The notes under the pieces are model-generated. The model was not told where the DNA came from. It searched no databases and saw nothing but the letters and a program-made list of their open reading frames with translations. The position numbers were made by a program, and so were the translations under genes. Source: Lactuca virosa (lineage: Eukaryota; Streptophyta; Magnoliopsida; Asterales; Asteraceae). Taken from it: a stretch of DNA of 64,000 nt. Location: positions 217,448,176 through 217,512,175 of the forward strand of contig CAKMRJ010005745.1 of assembly GCA_928212115.1 (NCBI GenBank), given 5' to 3'. Within the stretch, counting starts at the first letter, position 1; each line of letters begins with the position of its first letter. Below are positions 57,002 through 64,000 of the stretch, piece by piece.

Positions 57002-58076
57002 TATTGGATTAGGTGTCTAAGACCATAACTATAATTGGTGTATACTTAAATTGATGGTAGCACAATCCTTTTGGGTTGCCCTCAAACCTAGCAATCGGAT
57101 AGGATGACTTTTTAGAGAGAGAGATAAATTTATTAATTGATTAATAAATTTAAATAAATGATTTATTAATATATTATAAAAAAATAATATATTAATTAGA
57201 ATCATATTATTTAATTAATAATTAATCAGAAATTAATTTGGATTAATTTTGGGATTAATTAGATTAATTAAAAGTACAGATACTGTTTGGTTATTTATTG
57301 AAAGTTGAAGAAGGAATGTCCATGGACCTTATTGGATGAGGTGGACGAAAATCACTTGAGTAAGCCCAAGAGTTTTCATCCAAGCCCCTTGGATAAGGGG
57401 AATGGGCTGCTTGGTCACCAAGCTGGGGAATCTAGGGTTTCTCCCTTAAACCCTAGCTTTGACACCAAGCTACCTCGGCTATATAAAGGACCTAGCCCTT
57501 CACCATTTTCGTGCACTTCTTCCCTCTAGAAGCCTTGGACGAATTTGGTTATCCCTTCTCCTTTATCTATATTCATCATCTTGCTAGCTTGGGTGTGAAT
57601 CTGTTAGAGGCACGACAATTGTGGTGCTTGCTTCCAACCAAGGTTCTAAATAACGTAAGGCGAGACTTGGCGGTATTATCAAGCCTCAAGTTTTTACGAG
57701 CCTTGACGAGCCACATCGTTTGTAAGGCGTTACTTAAGGTGTTAATTTTGTATATAATTGATAATTTTATATTTATTTTCAACTATTTTTCATTTTTATA
57801 TACATATACTACTTAAGGCGGCAAGTTGTCAAAGCTTGACGACAAGTATAAGCCTCGGAGCCATGGCACGCCATGACGAAGCCATGACGAGCTTTTTAGA
57901 ACCTTGCTTCCAACAGATCAACAAGAAGGTGTTCATTGTTATTTGCTACAATAATAATCAAGGTATGTAATCCTTAACCCTAATTTGGTATTTTTCAAAA
58001 ATAGTCTAGTATTCTTAGGGTTTCTTTTTGATGTTCTTAGTTATAGGTTCTATAGGAAAACATAGATCTTCATTAG
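57002..58076 (+). repeat. 3' LTR of copia C4 (3'-truncated, with hAT insertion)
   Basis: Starts TATTGGATTAGG (TG changed to TA) after AAGTGGGAGAC. TATATAAA at 57480-57487. The last 40-50 bases of the LTR, visible in the 5' copy as far as AACCCATCA, are replaced at 58077 by another element. Confidence 0.85.
57639..57906. mobile_element. Small hAT-type MITE, 268 bp
   Basis: Perfect 12-bp terminal inverted repeats CAAGGTTCTAAA...TTTAGAACCTTG and exact 8-bp target duplication CTTCCAAC (57631-57638 and 57907-57914). Subterminal GGCG/GACGAG motifs, AT-rich centre, no transposase. Confidence 0.92.
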
Positions 58077-58139
58077 TGTTGGGTCAAAATATTGGTTTCT
58101 ACTTTGCTTTTCTAGTTGATTGTATTTTTCTGTAATGTT

Positions 58140-58545
58140 TTATGAGTTTACGGTCAGGTTTACGGCCAGGTGGGTGTTTACGGCCAATGTTTCTCATGCA
58201 TATATAGGGGGGGGGGGGGGGGGGGTTGTTCTTCGTGTTTTTGATAAAAAAGAGTTTTTGATCGAGTTTTGGAACAAAAAGGGTGAAAAACGCTGTTTTT
58301 TGTCGTAACCAGCTAGGGGCGGCGGCGTGTGCGGTCAGCAGTTAGGGTTTTCGAAGTTTGCGGTCAGAGTTTACGGCCTCGGAGTTTACGGTCCGAGATT
58401 ACGGCCCTCGGTTTGCGGTCCGAGGTTTACGGTCAACATCGTACGTGTACGGCTCGGAGTTCACGGCCAGCAGCAGCATCGCACGTGTACGGTCGACGTT
58501 TGCGGTCCTCGCCTTGGATTCGTGGTCAGCCTCGCATAGTGTCCA
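58140..58545 (+). repeat. Cluster of GTTTACGGTC-type motifs
   Basis: At least a dozen variants of (G)TTTACGG(T/C)C, GTTTGCGGTC and GTTCACGGCC at irregular spacing of 10-30 bases. The same core recurs at 62211-62960 in an unrelated gypsy LTR. Confidence 0.8.
58207..58226 (+). repeat. Homopolymer of about 20 G
   Basis: An uninterrupted G run after CATATATA. Its length may be affected by sequencing error. Confidence 0.85.
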
Positions 58546-58626
58546 AAGTTCGCACCTCGTCCTCGCTTCACTTCGTGGAGTCCTCGCATCGCACATTTAA
58601 AAAAAAGAAACGGGCGGACGGATTTT

Positions 58627-58699
58627 TGGAGGTGCCAGGGATCGAACCCGGGCCTCCTCTATACTCAACAACGCGTCTTACCACTTGGGCCAAGCTACC
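58627..58699 (-). ncRNA. tRNA-like segment with Pol III A and B boxes (SINE-like or tRNA pseudogene)
   Basis: On the minus strand it starts GGTAGCTTGGCCCAAGTGG, an A-box match (58681-58692). Then, after about 33 bases, GGGTTCGATCCC fits the B box (58638-58648). The T-arm CCGGG-TTCGATC-CCTGG folds, and CACCTCCA follows as a would-be acceptor strand, but the 5' side does not pair as an acceptor stem and the anticodon arm is not convincing. Downstream on the minus strand lies a run of 8 T (58599-58606). ATTTAA occurs on both sides (58595-58600 and 58705-58710), as a short target duplication would. It is not a functional tRNA gene. Confidence 0.5.
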
Positions 58700-58710
58700 T
58701 GTTGATTTAA

Positions 58711-59068
58711 TCCTTCCGATTTTAATTCAAAAACACTCCTTTTCGAACCTAGTTTCGCAACTTTGTCATTTTTAGCCCAAAATTCAAAATCTTTTATTTT
58801 AAAATTCCATTTCAACCAAAAATTTTAGTTTTTAAATTATGACTTTTATTTTTGACTTTTTACTTAAAATTTTGACTTTGACTTTTAAAATTTGACCTTT
58901 GACTTTAAACTTTGACTTTCTCATTTAACTTTTAAATTTTCAAATTTAGCTTTTCATTTTGACTTTTGCGTTTGACTTTTTAAATTTGACTTTTAAGGTT
59001 GACTTTTGAGGTTTGTAGTCAAAGGGTTTGACTTTTAAGTTTGATTTTGGCTTCTAGTTGCGCTTTTA
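58711..59068 (+). other. AT-rich TTTGACTTT-repeat leader before the C6 gag
   Basis: Dense in TTTGACTTT and TTTTGACTTTT words (58845-59045) with no frame. It seems to be the leader of C6 or junk replacing its gag N-terminus. Confidence 0.5.
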
Positions 59069-60541
59069 ATGGATTTTGAGGTCTACGAGGGAAATGAAGA
59101 CATGAAAGAGAGTCAGGATATATTAAGACAAAAATTCAACATGTTCAACTATATCCCTAGAGAAACCCTGGAAGCTCAGTTGCATCGATTTACTACACCT
59201 ACTACTGAGATGAATATAGCTGGGATCTTCTTAACTAAATCTGAGATAAACAAAAAGCTGCTGAATTCATTTCCGAAATCGTGGGATATGAACGTGGCTG
59301 TCATCAAGAAGACAAAAGATCTCAATCGTCTTAGTCTTGCTGTTGTAACTGAAGAACTTGACGCTTTGAAGTGTGGAAAAACAATGAGTTCCGCAAACAT
59401 CCCGGTCAATGAAGTTTCATGTACTCCATCTTGTGAAGATACGATTAAAATTCTTCGTGAACATAATGATTTGCTAAAAAGGGAAGTCGAGGACCTAAAA
59501 TACGAAGGATGTCAACTTAGGAAAGGACAGAAACCCCTGAAGGCTGAATTAGAAGAAAAAACCAAAGACTTTAGGAAGCTTCAGGAAGGCTATAGTAATA
59601 AATGTGAAAATTATGACTATGTTAAGAGACAACTTGCTGAATTAACTACTGAGCTTGACACATTAAAAAGCAAATTTGAAAATGCAGATTTTGATTTTAG
59701 AAAATTTGATGTGTCAAGCGAAGTAGTTGCGAACATGATAGACCATTGCATGCATTTTAAACATAACCAGCAAAAGGGTTTAGGATACGATAAAGTTCCT
59801 CCTCCTTTCAATCACACGTATCAGTATCACCCTTTGACTAAAGAGGAGATTACCAACGAACCATTCATGGTTTATGGCAAACCAGTTGGTTTTGTATCAG
59901 GAGGCATTATTAATGTTGAAAATACTAATGTTTCTACTTCCTATGCAGATCAATCCTTAAACCAATCCAAGCAAGCAGCTGAAGAGAGTGTGTCTGATAG
60001 TAAAGTAGCAGAAGATGAGAACAATGAGAAAACCATTGAACAAACAAACATCTCCTTGAGCTCTGAATCTGTTGCTTCGAACTCAGCTGCTTCTAATCAA
60101 CCTGCTGTTGAGAAATACAGGCCACCAATTCCAGTGAAACAGAGTGCCTGTTGTAATTATTCTTGTGGGAAAAATAAGTGACAAGATAAGGATACGCCAC
60201 CAGGGGTAGGAAGAAACAACTTCACAGTGAAGAAAAAGACATGTTTTCACTGTGGAACACCTGGACACATTGCCAGAAATTGTCCTAATCGCGCATACGT
60301 TCCCTACTATGCACAAGGGTGGCAGAACGCGCCAAGAGGGAGATACTCCAAAAGAAACCCCTCAAGGTCACGTTCAGACAATGGTGACTGGAACGCGCAG
60401 AAGGCCAAGAATCAAACCCACAAGACCAAGAATCCGAATCCCAAGGGCAAGAAGGGAATGTCGGCCAAGAAGCCCAATCCAAGAGATGCTCCAGTGAAAC
60501 AAAGACCGGTTAGGTCAAATTCATCTCAACGGCCGACATGA
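59069..60541 (+). pseudogene. Coiled-coil gag of SIRE-like copia C6 (N-truncated, one stop)
   Basis: 59069-60181 is open for 370 residues. It starts within the UBN2-type capsid region (RQKFNMFNYIPRETLEAQLH; INKKLLNSFPKSWDMNV), so about the first hundred residues usual for this family are lacking and the ATG at 59069 is probably internal. A coiled coil follows at about residues 125-215 (LLKREVEDLKYEG; LTTELDTLKSKFE), then GLGYDKVPPPFNHTYQYHP, typical of SIRE-type gag. After a TGA (60179-60181) the same frame continues to 60541 with the zinc knuckle CFHCGTPGHIARNC (60241-60282) and a basic tail. One stop codon separates the two halves. Confidence 0.85.
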
Positions 60542-61029
60542 AGATCAAAAGCAAGTACTGAGCCACCCATCAGATCGAAAAAGAAATGGGTTAAACCCAA
60601 CTACAAATGGGTTCCAAAGGCTCACTCTCCCAAATCTTCTAACGATTCTAAATTTCTTCATCTTCTGTTTGTGATAAACAGGATATGTCATGGGAGAGAG
60701 TACCATGCAAGGATGAAAAATGTCAACCCAGTTTCAAAATGGACTGGATTCCAAAGACCAACTAATCCAGCTCTGTGTCGGAGCAGCTATGGAGGCATAT
60801 CATCAGACTTCGGTTTGTTGGTAGTGGCTGTTCCAGGCACATGCTAGGGGACATCTCTCAACTATACAACATTCATAACTTTGTTTGGGAGTATGTATCA
60901 TTTGCGGGAAAGGAAGAAAAGAAGGGATCACACATGGGGTTAGTGCTTAATGACATGAAGAATTTTCGGATCTGTTCTGAGATTATGCGTGCTATTCTCA
61001 GACCTTCTGGATGCAAATTCAATCGGTGA
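60542..61029 (+). pseudogene. C6 gag tail and protease start (frameshifted)
   Basis: WVPKAHSPKSSN is readable before a frameshift near 60760. 60775-61029 then gives FVGSGCSRHMLGDISQLYNIHNF and YVSFAGKE, the copia protease start. The catalytic Asp of the usual DSGCSRHM is Gly here (GGT for GAT). The match fades after 60985. Confidence 0.75.
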
Positions 61030-62020
61030 ATTACGGTTTGCGCTTTGCTCTCTATACTCCTGAGTTTATCTTAAACTGATTCTTTTCAAAGACAATTTTT
61101 CATTTTCTTATAGTTTTTCGTTAGTAGGTATTGTTTGGGAAGTGATATCAAGAAAGTGATAACGGGAAGTCTAAAACCAATGTAAGGGACTGAATCTGAA
61201 TTGTCTAGACTCTGTGTTCAATGTGCTGGTAGGCACGAAGGATTTGACAGTGTGGATTTAGTTAGGATTGTTTGGACCGACCATAAGACGCTCGGGTAGA
61301 TTAAGCAATGAGATAAACACGGGAACCTACAGGATACAATAAATTAATATGCATCTAGAACAGTGGTTCAACTTTTCCTAGATGTACAGTCTTATGTCCT
61401 TAATTATGGTTCTGATAGGGCGACTGGGGGTTCTGATAAAGTAGGTCTGTAGGAAATTATTTTCTTGCTTTCTATCTGTCAGTCATATGTTGCCTCATCT
61501 GCGTGATCGGAAGACCTTCGTCAGTCGTATCGACAGTCCGACCTAAACATCAGTTTTATCTTTCGTACTCTAAACCCCGAAATACTCATGCGAAGGGTAC
61601 TTTGTCCTCCGAAGCCTTGCCGTCGTATGTTCCACAGATCGTCACGAAATACCACTCGTCCAACAGACCAAGTTCGAGCACAGAGGCTATGGACGAATAC
61701 AGCCCACACTATCATTATTCAGTGTATACGCGAGGGTGGTATATGATTATGATTACGCAGATTTAGTATGTGTGTTTCCGCCCTATCTCCTGTTCCTTGT
61801 TTGGTTGTGGACCTGGGGCAGAGTCGCACATCCGACCGTCTTACTAATCCTAATTATATACGACTTGTATACACGAGGTAATGATAAATGGACTAAGTAC
61901 GAATGCTATCATGAACACCAGGGCAAAGTTGCCAGGTCTACGAGTGGGTATTTTGCAAATCAGAGGAACGCAACCCCAGTAATACTGTAAGAAAGCTAAT
62001 TTCGGGACGAAATTCCATCT
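61030..62020 (+). other. Unassigned segment ending in a gypsy polyprotein-end motif
   Basis: Short frames at 61503-61766 and 61736-61990 match nothing I know. The last 30 bases (TTCGGGACGAAATTCC, 61999-62016) resemble the end-of-polyprotein motif of plant gypsy elements, so at least the right part belongs to the element whose LTR follows. The boundary with C6 is somewhere in 61030-61150. Confidence 0.4.
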
Positions 62021-62033
62021 AACGGGGGGATGA
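62021..62033 (+). promoter_or_regulatory. Polypurine tract of the right gypsy element
   Basis: AACGGGGGGATGA immediately before TGTGACAACC. Confidence 0.65.
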
Positions 62034-62263
62034 TGTGACAACCTGAAATTTTTTTGCTTTAAAAGCTCAGTCAGTCAACTCAATTAAGTGTCAGACTCAT
62101 TTCTAATTAGTTCTAGCCTTGTTAAAGGTCATTCTAAGGAGTTTTTAGCCTAGTACACTTACGGAATAAGTGTTTGGACGAATCAGTTGATGTTCTAAAC
62201 CAACGATCGAACCGTAAACCTCTTCAAAAGGAGTTTACGGTCAGGGTGACCGTAAACCCCCTC

Positions 62264-62302
62264 CTATATATATAGATATATATATATATATCTATATATA
62301 TA

Positions 62303-62376
<74 letters not shown>

Positions 62377-62396
62377 TATATATATTATATATATAT
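62264..62396. repeat. (TA)n microsatellite
   Basis: About 130 bases of nearly pure TA with a few interruptions. The 62-codon minus-strand frame here is low complexity, not a gene. Confidence 0.95.
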
Positions 62397-63479
62397 GATC
62401 ATTTTGATTCATTTCTTCCCTTCAAACTCAAGAACTTCCAAATCCTCTCAAGTATCATCAAGTTCATCATCCTAGATCGCCAAAATCGTAAGTGTTCTTC
62501 CTTTGATTTATTGATACATCTCTTAATCTAGTATCATCTCATGATTTCATCCATGGAAATCATCTTTTTAGCCAAGAACAAGGTGTTTACGGTCTAAGAG
62601 TATCTCCTTAGATCGTAAACTATAATGAAAGTTGCATTAGAGACCCTAAACCCTTCCTAAGGCTAAGCATGGTCCCTAGAATCTGATGCCTTTGAATGAA
62701 GCCCTTGAAAACCATCATTGTGTAAAGATTTTATGAGTTTACGGTTGGATCTCCTTAGACCGTAAACTCCATGACCGTAAGGTCATTAGACCGTGAACAC
62801 TTAGACCGTGAACACTTGAACCGTAAACGCATAGGACCGTAAACCATAGGACCGTGAACACTTGAACCATAAACACATAGGACCGTAAACCATAGGAACG
62901 TGAACACATAGGACCGTAAACCATCTTGACCGTAAACACTTATGGTCATGCCTTTTGGACCGTAAACTCTATAGGGTGTCCATACACCCTAGTTATGCAA
63001 TCATATGTGATTGTATCCCTTAAATCTTAGAGTTTCCTAGTCTATAAGGGTGTTACCCTTCTTAATTAGTTGTCTAGACACTAATTACATACACATATAT
63101 GCCATTATATGTCATTTAGGACCCGTTGTGTCTCGGGAGTTCATTCGTGGAACTTCTCATCCTTACGCGCATATTCGTTTGAATCACCCACATCAGGTGA
63201 GTTCATACCCCGTAATCAATCTTTTAAACTGTTTTAAATGCTTTTAAGGGGGTGAATACAAGTTGAACACAATGATAATTGTGTAATTGTTTGTTATAAA
63301 CATTTTCAAAGATTACTTATGTCATTATAAGTTGTTCAAAACATTTCAAAAACTCTTTTAAAGTTATGTTACTTTATAGTTTAACCAAACTCCGTTTTTA
63401 AAGTACAAGCATAACTTAGTAATAAAATGAGTCTTTTCAATAACAATTAAAGTAAAATACTAGTAAACTATAAGGGGTA

Positions 63480-63670
63480 TAGTTTAGAGGTACAGTACAT
63501 ACTAGATAATATAAAGAGAAACAGGGAGGTAGATACAATACACGATAACATAAAGAGAAATAGGGAGGTAGATACAATACACGATAACATAAAGAGAAAC
63601 AGAACATACTATATGAGAAACAAAACATACTATATGAGAAACAGAACATACTACATACTAGACAGAGAGA
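63480..63670 (+). repeat. Short direct repeats in the right gypsy LTR
   Basis: GGGAGGTAGATACAATACACGATAACATAAAGAGAAA is present about twice (63524 and 63561, spacing 37), followed by AACATACTATATGAGAAACA units. Confidence 0.7.
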
Positions 63671-64000
63671 ACATACAATACATCTAGTACATACAATATA
63701 TATACAAGTATACTATAACATAAATGTGAACCACGGTTTCGGGGCATGGCATCACCTGTCATGGCTCGATTTGTATCCAGAGTCTCCTAGAAGGAGAGCG
63801 TGAATTGTGTATAGATCTTATACTGGATTGACTATCTACACCTTGTTGTTCGCTACAGTGGGACTTGCAAGTCACGGGTGCCAAATGTTATTTCTTCCGA
63901 CGTCTTTCATCGTCGTTGTTATTGTCGATAGATGGTGCAATCATATCACATTATACCTTAAATAACAATGGGTTTAAGGTAGGTAGTACAGCAGTAGTTA

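Larger units (their letters stand above)
46481..58076 (+). mobile_element. Ty1/copia element C4 (full-length but decayed, with nested insertions)
   Basis: 5' LTR fragment 46481-46871 and 3' LTR 57002-58076, the latter truncated at its 3' end. Between them are leader, gag, protease, integrase, RT and RNase H in copia order (PR-INT-RT-RH). The 5' LTR lacks its first part; the join to C3 shares ACCAAGCT with the corresponding LTR position. Nested inside are a hAT-type element (49795-50622), copia C5 (51256-54276) and a hAT element in the 3' LTR (57639-57906). Removing them rejoins the reading text each time. Confidence 0.85.
58077..61029 (+). mobile_element. SIRE/Maximus-like copia fragment C6
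   Basis: Begins TGTTGGGTC, a plausible LTR start, at the point where the C4 LTR breaks off. It then has about 1 kb of LTR or leader-like sequence with GTTTACGGTC motifs, followed by a coiled-coil gag and a protease start. The text stops being recognisable near 61030, so the rest of pol and the 3' LTR are missing. I see no primer-binding site or target duplication, so its limits are tentative. Confidence 0.55.
62034..64000 (+). repeat. Gypsy LTR (right edge, incomplete)
   Basis: Starts TGTGACAACC. Related to the solo LTR at 34550: both have the GTGAGTTSATACCCC block followed by GGGGG-TACAAGTT (63198-63265; compare 35587-35643) and the CAGAGTCTCCTAGAAGGAGAGC block (63779; compare 36890). It contains a long TA run (62264-62396) and GTTTACGGTC hairpins. 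It runs off the window end. Confidence 0.75.

Noticed and set aside
58627..58699. Functional tRNA gene or retroviral primer-binding site
   Set aside because: The acceptor stem does not pair and no anticodon arm is clear. As a primer-binding site it would be expected to include the complement of the added CCA (TGGTGG...), which it does not.
62224..62412. 62-codon minus-strand frame of Tyr/Ile repeats
   Set aside because: Translation of a TA microsatellite.
1..64000. Host protein-coding gene or defence-type gene cluster
   Set aside because: All frames over about 100 codons are retrotransposon gag or pol, their antisense, or LTR sequence; no host gene signature was found.

Overview
The window is a stack of nested plant transposable elements. 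I find no host gene in it. The elements are Ty3/gypsy and Ty1/copia LTR retrotransposons primed by initiator-Met tRNA, plus three small hAT-type DNA elements. The gag style and LTR motifs suggest a composite (Asteraceae), probably lettuce (Lactuca) or a relative. That is inference from family resemblance, because no host gene is present to confirm it.

Layout. 1-3596: 3' end of a wrecked chromovirus-like gypsy element whose reverse transcriptase is deleted, with its LTR. 3597-26885: tandem array of a gag-only gypsy element (internal remnant, LTR1, internal A, LTR2, internal B, LTR3). LTR1 and LTR2 carry the same copia insertion (C1) at the same site; LTR3 keeps the empty site. The LTR1 copy has lost its 5' half. 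C1 itself carries a 720-bp hAT element. 26886-32393: largely non-coding gypsy-like internal region with a 3' LTR. 32394-34549 and 45310-46480: an old copia element (C3) split by a gypsy solo LTR (34550-45304), which is itself split by a minus-strand copia element (C2, 37601-45193). 46481-58076: a copia element (C4) with decayed gag-protease-integrase-RT-RNase H, hit by an 828-bp hAT element, a nested copia remnant with an intact RT/RNase H frame (C5) and a 268-bp hAT element in its 3' LTR. 58077-about 61030: a SIRE/Maximus-like copia fragment (C6) with a coiled-coil gag. 62034-64000: start of another gypsy LTR.

How the parts interact. The coding regions I recognise are structural or replication proteins of retrotransposons, and nearly all are broken by stops, frameshifts or deletions. 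Several families (the gag-only gypsy, C1 and C2) look non-autonomous and would have needed enzymes from relatives. The longest intact enzymatic frame is the RT/RNase H of C5.

The most unusual signal is not a gene. In the copia elements, long imperfect hairpins recur with a nearly constant apical sequence and stems that differ from copy to copy while staying self-complementary. There are two classes: a 17-nt loop around TTACGRCATCCC and a 22-nt loop around GTGTGTGGTTAACC. One of each kind lies close upstream of gag in several elements. The gypsy LTRs carry their own short hairpin or palindrome arrays. I do not recognise these from the literature, and they are the best candidates here for an undescribed structured element.
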